Below are positions 46,852 through 56,700 of a stretch of 64,000 nt of DNA, piece after piece; position 1 is the stretch's first letter; every line of letters starts with the position of its first letter. The stretch is from Fragilariopsis cylindrus CCMP1102 (lineage: Eukaryota > Bacillariophyta > Bacillariophyceae > Bacillariales > Bacillariaceae). The stretch is from positions 930,001 through 994,000 of the forward strand of contig FMBT01000291.1 of assembly GCA_900095095.1 (NCBI GenBank), given 5' to 3'. Both the position numbers and the translations under genes were made by a program. The notes under the pieces were generated by a model. The model was given only the letters and a program-made list of their open reading frames with translations, was not told the DNA's origin and ran no database searches.

Positions 46852-49800
46852 CTACAGACTATCTTCCGGAGATCTAATATCATCGAAATCATTGAGCTCG
46901 TAAAAATCCTTTTCGCTATCATTCTCGTCTGAATCTTCGTCGTCACCGACGCCTTCATAAGAGCTATCACCATAGTCCTCATCATCGTTGTCAGAAACAT
47001 TGCTTTCAATCTTCTCATACTCAACGCCGTCGCCACCTTCGCCCGAATCGTCGTCCGAATCTGAGTCACTATCTTCGTCCGAATCTGAGTCATTATCTTC
47101 GTCCGCAGACGATTCTTCTTCTTCGTTGTTTTCCTTCGCAAGATTCATTTTTCGGTGGCCGATTTTTCCTTCGTTGCTTTCAGCCAGCAGACGCCTATGA
47201 ACTTCTTCCAATTCATCGAGTTTTTTCTCCAATTCATCGAGTTTATTCTCCTCATCGTCCTCTTCTTTGTCGTTCTCGTAATCTTCCACACCGAATACAT
47301 TCTCTCCTTCGGGTGTCACCTCATACGAGTCATCATCTTCGTGGCCGCGTTCTCCTTCTCCTTCTCCAGAGGTGTGCTCATACGAGTCATCATCATCGTA
47401 CGAGTCATCATTTTCATGGCCACGTGCTTCTTCCTCGCCAGATGTATGCACATACGAGTCGTTATATGAATACTCGGATCCTTCCCCTTCTTCGTCTATG
47501 GTGCCGTCGCCCGAGTCATCGATTGAAGAATTCTTTTTCTCTTCATCGCATACACGACATGCGTTCTTCTTACGCAAATCACCTTCATCTTCCACGGATA
47601 TTTCTCCTTTTGTAGCAGTTTCGATGTTCATATTTTTATTCATTACTGTAATTTCATCCTTATTGTGGCGTTTCACCGACGATTCGCCTCGAAGTGCTGC
47701 CTCCCGATCATCACTTTGATGATCCGGATATTCATCGGTTCCCTCGGCAAGCTTTATTTGATTTTTCATGGCAGGTAATTCTTCGTTCGTTTTTTTGGCT
47801 AATAGTGCCGCCGCCAAGAGCGGTTTTTTCACCGCTGGTTGAGGAGGATCGAACAAAGTATCGTCGTCAATCGACAATGCATCATGTACATGCGAGGACA
47901 GATTTATGGGCTGATGTAATAACGTTAAATGGTCTGGTACGCTTTTAGAGAAATCATTTTCCTTGTTCACAGTGGATAATTCAGTGTGGACGGATTTCGC
48001 TTCGCAATGAGAGAACGATTTTGTTAATCTTTGTTCCTGTTCCGCATTTGCTTTAAGAGCAGCTGTGAGCAACGGCTTACTAGTACACGTTGGTTGTTCG
48101 GTAGACGCGTCAAAAATTTCTTCAGACTCAATGGAATATTCATCATGTGCATGCGATGATAGTTTTATGGGCTGGTGCAAATTCGACAGATGATCTGGTA
48201 CACTTTTGGAAAGTTCTTCGTAAGTCATTGGTACTTTGGTATCGACGAATTTCGTTTCAAAATAAGAGAACGATTTTGTTAATCTTTGTTCCTGTTGCGA
48301 CTTTGCTTTGAGAGCAGCCGTGAGCAGCGGCTTACTAGTACACGTATCCTGTTCTGTAGACGCCTCGAAAATTTCTTCTGACTCAATGGAATATTCATCA
48401 TGCACATGCACAATGGCTGGTTGGTTTACCATCACCAAATGTTCTGGGACTATCTCAGCATGATGGCCGTTGACTAACTGATTAGGTACATCATCATTAC
48501 TTGGAGGAGAAGTCCTTCTTCTTGCTGCACCTTAGCCTGAAGCGCGCCTTAAGTAATGGCCTGCCTGGAGGTGGGTCTTCTGGAAGTGATTCGAACAAAT
48601 CATCGTCGTCAATTGAATGAATGTCAGATGGATGGTAAAGCCTTGGCTGACTTAGGCTCAGAAGATGCTCAGGCACAACGTTCGATTTCTCTTCACGAGA
48701 TTCGTCATTTTCCCACGAATCGCTCATTTCCGAGTTCGAGTGTATATATTTTAAGTATGATTCTGACTTGGTCTTTGCCTTTAAGGCTGCTTCAAGGAGT
48801 GGTCTCCTTGAACGTGATCTTGATGTTGGTGGATCGAAAATATCATCTTCATCCAGCGAGGCATTGTCATAGTCATAATTTAAGTGTGATTCTGACTTGG
48901 ACTTTGCCTTCAAGGCTGCTTCCAGGAGTGGTCTCCTTGAACGTGATTTCGACATTAGCGGAGTAAAAATATCGTCTTCATCCAGTGAGGCATTGTCACT
49001 GTCACAATCATACTTTAAGTGTGATTCTGATTTGGTCTTTGCCTTTAAGGCTGCTTCCAGGAGTGGTCTCCTTGAACGTGATCTTGATGTTGGTGGATCA
49101 AAATATCGTCTTCATCCAGCGAGGCATTGTCATTGTAGTCACAATTATAATTTAAGTATGATTCTGACTTGGACTTTGCCTTTAAGGCTGCTTCCAGGAG
49201 TGGTCTCCTTGAACGTGATTTCAACATTAGCGGAGTAAAAATATCGTCTTCATCCAGTGAGGCATTGTCACTGTCACAATCATACTTTAAGTGTGATTCT
49301 GATTTGGTCTTTGCCTTTAAGGCTGCTTCAAGGAGTGGTCTCCTTGAACGTGATCTTGATGTTGGTGGATCGAAAATATCGTCTTCATCCAGCGAGGCAT
49401 TGTCATTGTAGTCACAATTATAATTTAAGTATGATTCTGACTTGGACTTTGCCTTTAAGGCTGCTTCCAGGAGTGGTCTCCTTGAACGTGATTTCGACAT
49501 TAGCGGAGTAAAAATATCGTCTTCATCCAGTGAGGCATTGTCACTGTCACAATTGTACTTTAAGTGTGATTCTGATTTGGTCTTTGCCTTTAAGGCTGCT
49601 TCCAGGAGTGGTCTCCTTGAACGTGATCTTGATGCTGGTGGATCAAAAATATCGTCTTCATCCAGCGAGGCATTGTCACAGTCATACTTTAAGTGTGATT
49701 CTGACTTGGACTTTGCCTTCAAGGCTGCTTCCAGGAGTGGTCTCCTTGAATGTGATCTCGCTGTTTCGGTTTGCGAAAGAGATTCTTTAGAAGAACTGTG

Positions 49801-51180
49801 TTCTGATAGAGGAAGGTCGAAAACATCCTGTAAGTTGATAGAACTTTCATCGTTGTTTTCTTGATCCAAGTATTCACTCGTTTCTGACTCACTAACAGAA
49901 GACTGCTCCGCATGCACGTCGGTATCAGAATTTTTCTCAAACAGACTTTCTGATTTCTCTGAGAAGGACTCTTCAACCTCTTCCCTATCAACTTTATTAC
50001 TTGACGATTCGTTATTTCGAGTACAATCTTTTTCGTCATTTTCTTCCTCCAAGTATTCACTCGTTTCCGACTCACTAACAGAAGACTGCTCTGCATGCAT
50101 GCCGGTATCAGAATTTTTCTCAAAAAGATTTAATGATTCCTCCGAGACGCACTCTTCAACATCTTCCCTATCGTTATTGCTTGACGATTTCTTGTCTCTA
50201 GTATTTTCCACATTCCTTTCAAGTGATTCGATATGATTAAGACTATTATGGAGTTTACGTTCAATAGATTGAACCTTCTCGCGTAGAGATTCAAGAGTCT
50301 CGTGAAGGGACCCAATCATGACGTCCTTCTTTTCTAATTCCTCCCTGAGATTTTGAATCATTCGGTCTTTCTCATCTTCTTCTTCTTTTTCTTCCACTCC
50401 TTCGTCGATCTTATTATCTTTCTCCTCTTTCGGAGATTTCTTTCTTTTCTTCTTCTTCTTTCTGATTGTTTTCTCGGGAGAGAGGGCTTCGATACTACCG
50501 ATACTTTTTCTTGAACTTTGAAGTTTTTTTCTTTTTAATTGTTTTCTCGGGAGAAAGGACTTCGATGCTAGCGATACTTTCTTCTTGTACCTTCTTCTTC
50601 TTTTTGATTTTTTTCTCGGGAGAGAAGCTTCGATACTACCGAGCTTTCTTCTTGCACCTTCGAAGTTTTTTTCTTTTCTTGTTCGATTTCTTTTTAGCCT
50701 TTTCCTCGCGCTTTGGCGATGAATGATGAAATTCCGAGTCGTCCATATCATTATTTCCCATTCCATCCCCTATTTTGTAGTCAAGTCTGTATCATTTTGT
50801 TACTATCATTTGCCGAAGCGGCGGCGGCGGCTGTGGTGGTAAAAGATTTTTCTGAGTGTTATTGTCGCCACTATTATTATCCGTTCCTTTTTCTTTTTTC
50901 GCTTCTTTTTGACTTTTTTGTCGCCGATTGCGACATTATCGTCACTACTTTTCCTACAATCTCTTTGTTCGGAATGTGACGAGGTTTTTTGACGTCGTCA
51001 CTTTCCTTTTGGCCGATCCGGGGGTTATTGTCAACTATCTCGGGTAGGATATGTGAGCCTGTACGCATCACCAGCCTCGTTGTCGATATTATTTTCGTCA
51101 TCTTCCGACCTTTTCTTCTTCGCTTTTTTTGATAGATTCTTGAACGGACCTTTAAACGGTGAAGACCAATTTCGATTCAT
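46852..51180 (-). CDS. tandem-repeat, coiled-coil protein (multiple frameshifts)
   Basis: Three long frames and some shorter ones follow one another on the minus strand and read as one gene. The start is MNRNWSSPFKGPFKNLSKK at 51180. Next is a Lys/Arg-rich region with repeated SIEALSPEKTIxKKK units, then a coiled coil (MIQNLREELEKKDVMIGSLH), then at least eight units of about 45 residues with the core RSRRPLLEAALKAKSKSES and an acidic NASLDEDDIFDPP. Finally there are more degenerate units (CTSKPLLTAALKAK with SIESEEIF) and an acidic tail. Clear frame breaks lie near 49098 (A4 where sister repeats have A5), 48550 and 48525, with others between 50,520 and 51,080. Total span is 4329 bases. No enzyme domain. 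A scaffold with many copies of one binding module is a reasonable inference. It may be a pseudogene or suffer sequencing errors. Confidence 0.62.
48783..49754. repeat. coding tandem repeat, eight units of 126-138 bp in an A-B alternation
   Basis: Units start near 48783, 48909, 49047, 49182, 49319, 49455, 49590 and 49719. All share GGTCTCCTTGAACGTGAT on the plus strand. Units alternate between a type ending in a TTGATG-TGGTGGATC segment and one ending in TTCGACATTAGCGGAGTAAA, making a higher-order period of about 271 bases. Confidence 0.95.
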
Positions 51181-51794
51181 GGCGATGATGATGGGTGTGG
51201 TTGTGGTTGTAATCCATCTAATTTTAACAAGGTTCGTGGTGGACGATTTTAGATGTTAGATGGACGTCCAAACAATAACAAGATGTTGAACAAGTAGTTA
51301 ATAAGTTACAAGATACCGTTTTTGTGTTCTACAAGCGTCGTAGTAAAGTGATTTAAATTTATTGTATTTAATATTCTTTTAGTGGGACTTTGCTTTTTAG
51401 TACATTGTAGGCCTAATTGATGTTTTTGATAGCGATTCTAGATTCGGTTTTACCAAACGAGAAAAAAAACACACCGCCATGCTATAGTGAGAGTATTTCC
51501 GGTTGTCAACCTGAAAATTCGAGCGCGAGCCCATTTCCAGCAGCCTCTTTAAGTAAACGTGTTGATAAGTCTTAACATTATAAAAATAATTAATAATATT
51601 ATAAAAAGGCAAAAAAAGAGAACAATACCACGATTCCAACGTGGTCGTCCCCCGCCCGTTCTCTCTTTTACAGTCCGAATTTTGGCAGTACCATACTTGA
51701 TCTAACATATGTGGCGACGTAATCCCTTTTTCCTCGTCTCCACTCTGCAGTCAATCACCGCTATTTCTTACAAAATAACAAGCGCAACAAAGTC
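51181..51794. other. divergent promoter region with a nested palindrome
   Basis: Between the repeat-protein gene (minus) and the TPR-like gene (plus). At about 51613-51669 an outer stem (AAAGAGAAC with GTTCTCTCTTT) encloses an inner one (CCACG-7 nt-CGTGG). No gene. Confidence 0.55.
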
Positions 51795-53081
51795 ATGTCT
51801 GTTTCTCTTTCCACCAACAATTACAAGAACCTCAACGACGCCCTCGATTGTCTCCTCGAAGCAGGAGAAAAGAGGCAGATGCAACCCGATGATGTGCAGA
51901 GGGGAATTCTTTTACTGTGGACGAAGGTACAGAGCGAAGCTCGCAACCCGTACGGATTGTTGGTAAATGGGCGTCTCGAAATGTACCAGGGTGGGTTAGA
52001 AGAGGCATTGGTAACGCTTTGCCAAGCCATTGCGATTGATGCCAATCTCCATCCTGCCATGACCATTGCAGGATTGCTGCTGATGAAGGCGGGAAAGAAA
52101 GAAAAGGCTCTGGCTATGATGAAGCAAGCCGAACAAGCTGCTGTTGAGCAAGGAGCCAATGAGGAGACACTCACCAAATGCCTTCTCGACGTTGCGTTGG
52201 TGCAGCAGCACATACCAGCCCTCCGAGAGGCCGCGGAAGCAACCATTTGTAGTGCAGTGGCCATTCATCCCTCTGTTTTGGAAGGACACATGAGATTGGC
52301 GGGATTGTTGAGCGATCAAGGAAGAAACGAAGAAGAAATTGAGTGTCTTTCTTTGGCTTTGGCTGGTGCCACTGTTCAAGTTGCCAACGACGACGAAGGA
52401 ACAACAATGAATGGCGTGGTTGTCTCTTCCAAGCATGACAATATTCTGTTGGGGGTTGGTGTCCAGTTGGGTAAGCAACAGAAATGGGATGTTGCCCTGA
52501 AAGCGTGCACGCTGGCCAATGAGGCACACGTTGCTGGGGTTCAGGATGAAAAGGAAAGTATGGAATGGTTCTTCATCGCAAAAATTGTCCAGTGCCATCA
52601 AGCGTTGGGCAACATTGAACATAGAAACGCCAAGCTGGACGAGCTCTATTGCCTCCACCAAGAAGATAAGGTGCCATCGGATCGGTTCTGTTGCAAGCAA
52701 ATCCAGACCCAGCATGGGAATATCATGGCATTTGAGTTCTTCCGACAATCTGGAAAGTTTGGAGAATTCCTCATCAAAATGAAATGGGAAGGTGGTCCTC
52801 CCGTGGCTGGTGCGAAGGAGCTGGAACTCAATCACATTGTCACGTTGGGAAGTTATGATCAGACCACTAATATTTCCAGGGAACTCAGCAAGACCCTCTC
52901 CACACACCATATCTATCACATCGATACCTATCATGCCAATGGCGAACACAAAACACTAAAGATGTTTGACTCTGACAAGAGGCCTTCCTACAACCAGGTC
53001 CGAAATATCATGCTGGGTGGGATGGTTGGTCAGGTGAAGGGTCTGTCATCCTGTGCTCATCCTAGAGCGCTTCTGTATTGA
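51795..53081 (+). CDS. TPR-like repeat protein of unknown function
   Basis: A 428-residue, intron-less protein. Residues about 40-260 form paired amphipathic helices of the TPR type, for example LEMYQGGLEEALVTLCQAIA with NLHPAMTIAGLLLMKAGKKE, then AVAIHPSVLEGHMRLAGLLS. The last 130 residues, starting around FCCKQIQTQHGNIMAFEFFR, have beta-strand character and are not recognised. TPR proteins generally bind other proteins; no partner is suggested by context. The coding GC is higher than in the flanking AT-rich genes, as for the Rossmann-fold gene at 38196. The reading frame is intact. Confidence 0.72.
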   Translation: MSVSLSTNNYKNLNDALDCLLEAGEKRQMQPDDVQRGILLLWTKVQSEARNPYGLLVNGRLEMYQGGLEEALVTLCQAIAIDANLHPAMTIAGLLLMKAGKKEKALAMMKQAEQAAVEQGANEETLTKCLLDVALVQQHIPALREAAEATICSAVAIHPSVLEGHMRLAGLLSDQGRNEEEIECLSLALAGATVQVANDDEGTTMNGVVVSSKHDNILLGVGVQLGKQQKWDVALKACTLANEAHVAGVQDEKESMEWFFIAKIVQCHQALGNIEHRNAKLDELYCLHQEDKVPSDRFCCKQIQTQHGNIMAFEFFRQSGKFGEFLIKMKWEGGPPVAGAKELELNHIVTLGSYDQTTNISRELSKTLSTHHIYHIDTYHANGEHKTLKMFDSDKRPSYNQVRNIMLGGMVGQVKGLSSCAHPRALLY

Positions 53082-53342
53082 CGCTTTACATACAGTACTA
53101 GTAGCAGGTGAAAACGATTGAAACCAAGATCGGAAACACACGAAGTTCAAAAACAGCCAAGTCTCTGCTACGATGTTGTACAGTACGTACTGTATCAAGA
53201 GAACAAGGGAATATCCAACAACAACCAATCCAATCCACTCTGGACTTCACAGTTGGTACCGACATTCTAGCTAGACTTCACAGTTGCTTTTATCAGTGCG
53301 AAAAAGACAATAATTGTGCGCTGAGAGTTAGGACGAGCAATC

Positions 53343-53733
53343 CGTAAAATTCGACTTGAGAACAATGGAAGTCAAGTTCCAAGCGAACAAGGCACTGATG
53401 AGATGGTCACTGATTTCTTTACTAAACCGCTTCAAGGAACGAAATTCCATTCCGCAAAACTATAATGAACTTGAAGGACTAGCTCAACTTTGATCACAGG
53501 AGTGTGTTGAAAACGACTCAAAAAGTCAAGACATTATATTTGTTCCGATCAAATTCGAGTCCCATAATCAAGTCCCATATTGCAAGCACGAATGAGTTGA
53601 CTCGAACGACTGACATTTTGTTCGCCGATACCGAGTTTGATTCGTGTTGTTGGTCGTTGGTTCCTGCTTTTCTCACTTTGGACTCTTAATCTCACAAAAT
53701 TGAAAACCAAGCAAACTAAAACACAACTCAACA
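53343..53733 (+). mobile_element. 3' fragment of a copia retrotransposon with LTR
   Basis: A single frame encodes KIRLENNG (RNase H region), then after an internal deletion the polyprotein end TDEMVTDFFTKPLQGTKFHS and a stop at 53463-53465. A short spacer with CACAGGAG (polypurine-tract-like) leads to the LTR at 53505. This is a second, different copia copy in the window, truncated at its 5' side. Confidence 0.8.
53505..53733 (+). repeat. copia LTR, 229 bp, TGTTGA...TCAACA
   Basis: Starts TGTTGA and ends TCAACA, a perfect 6-base inverted terminus, placed directly after the polypurine-like stretch. The ATG of the LITAF gene is 20 bases beyond its end, so transcription and the 5' untranslated leader of that gene may come from the LTR. 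Confidence 0.7.
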
Positions 53734-53753
53734 ACCAAAGTAACAGACCAAAA

Positions 53754-54170
53754 ATGTCCGACGTCAAGACTTATCCCTATAGCCCCGCCGAGGAATCCTT
53801 CCAAGAATCTACTAGCCAACCGCACGCGATTGACGCTGTGATTATTTACGATCAAGACAACTATCCCAATGCAGCGACGCCTGTTGCCGAACCACACAAC
53901 ACCGGTGCTACAGTTACAAATCCGAAATATGTTCATTTGGGTAGCCGCAGGCCCGTTACGCTCACATACTGTCCCCAATGTGCCAATCAAAATGAAACCA
54001 CTCGCACCCAAACCAAAGTCACTGGTACCACATGGGCCTGTGTCGGAGTAGGAGTCTTCGTTTTCTGGCCGCTATGTTGGCTCCCGCTTCTCATCACACC
54101 GCTGAAACAGACGAACCACTACTGCAATAGATGTGGAACCAAAGTTGGAAGGATCAAGCCTTTTGAATGA
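53754..54170 (+). CDS. LITAF-domain membrane-associated protein
   Basis: LITAF-like zinc-ribbon proteins sit on late endosomal and lysosomal membranes through an amphipathic or hydrophobic hairpin. The 138-residue protein has a variable Pro/Ser/Thr N-terminus (about 65 residues). The domain follows: CPQC at the start of the ribbon, a hydrophobic stretch (WACVGVGVFVFWPLCWLPLL), then HYCNRCG with the second zinc ligand pair. N-terminal Pro-containing motifs (for example YPYSPAEE) resemble adaptor-binding sites in other LITAFs, but that is inference. The ATG at 53754 was chosen because upstream codons lie within a retrotransposon LTR. No introns. Confidence 0.88.
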   Translation: MSDVKTYPYSPAEESFQESTSQPHAIDAVIIYDQDNYPNAATPVAEPHNTGATVTNPKYVHLGSRRPVTLTYCPQCANQNETTRTQTKVTGTTWACVGVGVFVFWPLCWLPLLITPLKQTNHYCNRCGTKVGRIKPFE

Positions 54171-54868
54171 TAATTGTTTGTGTCGTGGAGAGTGAGTAGA
54201 GTAAAGAAAATAGAGATCCGAATAGAACCACAAAATTGAACAATGTCACGGTGTGCCGTCAACAAATCCTTCTGTCTCTATGCCATGAAGGCGGTTGCTG
54301 ACAGCATCCCCTGGAGTTACATGCTGCTCGTATCAGCGCAGGTGCTCCATAACCATAAGTCGCTGATAAGAGCACGAACTAGAATCCAGTCTTTACTGTT
54401 GTGCTCCGAAAGTTCCAATCTCTCCACAATCGAACTATCTATTTTTCTCACAATTTCTTGTTCTAAGAAGAAAGAATACTAGCAAGCTCAGCAAACATTA
54501 GTCCCCTGCGTTTCTATTTATCAATGAGAGAACCCAAAAACTTATCGGTTTGACTGCAATGCAGGTGGCATGGACGCCATGCTCGAAGGTAGAATGAATC
54601 CTATTGTGTGTTAAACCCTAATATTTCTTAATTTGGGACTAATTTATACCTTAAGTAGATTTCTAGTGAGGCTTTTTCGATTTGTTTTGACTTATTATTA
54701 TGGCTACTAACTTACGGTTTTCGTTCGTACTACTTCAAGACTCCGTCGCTTCGCTCATGTATGATGTTTGTTCAAAAGACAGAGTTTAAACTAACAACAA
54801 TCAGAAATACGGTAGAAAATGAAAACAGTGAAGGAAAGTGCTGGAAATTGAAATAGGAACCACACAAC
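54171..54868. other. intergenic region
   Basis: A 79-codon frame at 54243-54482 lies just after the LITAF gene but has no recognisable domain. Otherwise nothing is seen. Confidence 0.5.
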
Positions 54869-55382
54869 ATGTCGTCGTTGTTAAATTCGGATCCTGGAAT
54901 TCTCAAGTCGTACGGGAATTCACTTCTAGCTAAGAAGGATTACAAGGGTGCGATCGATGCGTACACAAATTTTTTAACAGAACTTGATCTTGATCTTGGT
55001 AACGATAAACGTCAACAGGATAAGAACAAGAATAAGTTTCATTTCTCATATTTCACTAATACATTTAAAAAAAATCTGCAATCCTACTATACAGGCGGAA
55101 TCGTGTCTTACAAGTCCAAACTACATCGCTTATCTGCAAAGTCAAGTAAATAGCGAGGATAAGAAAAGTGCCAAATCGAATACGAAACGAAAGAAAAAGG
55201 GAAGAAAAGCAGAAGAAAATAAAAAGAAAAGTTTACTGCATGATATATATAACTATAAAAAGTCTCGTGCAGTTTCATACTTTACACAATATCAGGGTCA
55301 AGAGTGTTACACAATATCAGGGTCAAGAGTGTTGTTGGGTTGGTTCGAATTTCTAGCACTTGAGAAATGGAGGACTAAGTAA
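54869..55382 (+). CDS. short TPR-start protein, broken or two-exon
   Basis: The first 44 codons read ILKSYGNSLLAKKDYKGAID and then AYTNFL, the first helices of a TPR protein. After about 55003 coding character is lost in that frame and reappears in another frame from about 55096 (SPNYIAYLQSQVNSEDKK, then a Lys-rich run RKKKGRKAEENKKK). A GTAACG donor and an ACAG acceptor with 93 bases between them suggest an intron, but the phases do not match, so either the junction is elsewhere or a base is lost. A 25-base tandem duplication near the end also shifts the frame. Possibly a degraded gene. Confidence 0.4.
55284..55333. repeat. 25-bp perfect tandem duplication
   Basis: Two identical 25-base units, each starting ACACAATATCAGGGTCAAGA, at 55284-55308 and 55309-55333. 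The length is not a multiple of three, so the same DNA is read in two frames in the overlapping gene. Confidence 0.95.
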
Positions 55383-55409
55383 AGTGCATGCAATAATCGG
55401 AAAGTTTTG

Positions 55410-56171
55410 TTATTCCTTCCATAGCTGGGGTAGTTGTGACCGTAGTTGCGTCATGTTGACATTTTTATGAAGAATTGCATCAAAATTTTCTTCCTCTAAT
55501 TCTTGTTTCGATTTACCTTCATTTTCCAACGTTTCTGATGTTATAAAAACTGTTCGAAAACCAAGGTTTTTTCCTGCTTTTAGATTCTTGAAAGAGTCTT
55601 CGAAATAACACACACGATGGTATTCCGATGGTGAAACATTTAAATAATTCATAACTTTTGTAAAAGCTTTTGGATCTGGTTTGCATATTGAACCATAGTC
55701 TAGAAAATCAGTTCCTAGAACATGATCGAACAGATCATCAACACCTAATAGATTTAATATTTCATTAGCTGACGATTCTGGTGCATTTGTAAACACCACC
55801 TTTTTCATTTCAGATGGGAAGGATTCTAAAAATTCTCGTAACTGGTCGTCTTTGACAAAGTACTTGTCGGCTCCCCTTCTGACAAACGTATCATAGTATT
55901 TAGAATCAAATACATAACCTTCTCCTATAAGAGCTCGTTTCGTTAAATTGTATTTATCAAACATAGGTTGCCAGACTCTTTGTGCTTCATCTACGGTAGT
56001 TATGGTATTGAATTTCCCTCCCGACATTTCTACCATGAATTTAAAAATATTAGAATGAATCTCTTCTTCATAACCACACGCATGGTCATATAGGGTACCG
56101 TCTAAATCAAACAAAAGTATTGTAGGTGCGCCATCGTCGTTCTTCTTTTCGTCTTGTCGTTGAGGATTCAT
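55410..56171 (-). CDS. HAD-superfamily hydrolase, pyrimidine 5'-nucleotidase (SDT1/PHM8-like)
   Basis: Likely removes phosphate from pyrimidine mononucleotides or related small phosphates. The 253-residue protein has all HAD motifs: LFDLDGTLYD (nucleophile Asp22 and Asp24) with a helical cap, VVFTNAPESS as motif II, a Lys in GSICKPDPKAF as motif III, and VCYFEDSFKNL as motif IV. The cap size and the CKPDP segment agree with the SSM1/Phm8 group of yeast and plants. No signal peptide, so probably cytosolic. Frame intact, no introns. Exact substrate unproven. Confidence 0.9.
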   Translation of the reverse strand: MNPQRQDEKKNDDGAPTILLFDLDGTLYDHACGYEEEIHSNIFKFMVEMSGGKFNTITTVDEAQRVWQPMFDKYNLTKRALIGEGYVFDSKYYDTFVRRGADKYFVKDDQLREFLESFPSEMKKVVFTNAPESSANEILNLLGVDDLFDHVLGTDFLDYGSICKPDPKAFTKVMNYLNVSPSEYHRVCYFEDSFKNLKAGKNLGFRTVFITSETLENEGKSKQELEEENFDAILHKNVNMTQLRSQLPQLWKE

Positions 56172-56590
56172 GGGTGTTAAAGCTGGCGTCCGATTGATTT
56201 TTCTTTTTCTGTTGGACCTCTTGCCTTACGTCGTTTGTCGTTTGTCGTTGCCGAGGACTTATCCTGCTTTATTATTTCGTTGTTGTGTGTGTGCGTGATG
56301 GATTTTAGAAAATTTTGAATGCAGGATCACCATCTTCCGTCAGACGTGGATCAATCCACGTCATGTTCCGGAAGGGAATAAAAAGTATGCGGCCATAAAA
56401 CGAACCACTCATTGATTTCACGTGCATCCAAGAAATTAACTACAGTATTCAGTATGATGTGATGTACGGTTAATGGAACATTTGAAATTGCCGAGAGCGA
56501 AGGAAGCAGATAAAACAAAGTTGTAACGTTACGACATCATAAATTTACAGACTGCAAGTCGGAGCCAAAAATTATTCTACCATCTGAAAT

Positions 56591-56628
<38 letters not shown>

Positions 56629-56700
56629 TAGATAGAAAGAAAGAGAGCACTTGTATACACACTACTTATTGACGTATCTTGAACAAACAAAAACACAATC
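56172..56700. other. divergent promoter region with GA microsatellite
   Basis: Between the HAD gene (minus) and the lipoyl-TPR gene (plus). A (GA)n run at about 56591-56624 lies roughly 75 bases before the ATG at 56701 and may be in the promoter or 5' leader. Confidence 0.65.

Noticed and set aside
48783-49754. Regular repeats that could suggest a CRISPR array
   Set aside because: The units are coding, nearly identical throughout without unique spacers, and lie in a eukaryotic gene.
51996-52949. 317-codon minus-strand frame
   Set aside because: Antisense of the TPR-like gene, with no domain or helical repeat pattern.
54243-54482. 79-codon frame after the LITAF gene
   Set aside because: No domain, and no start context or conservation evidence available.
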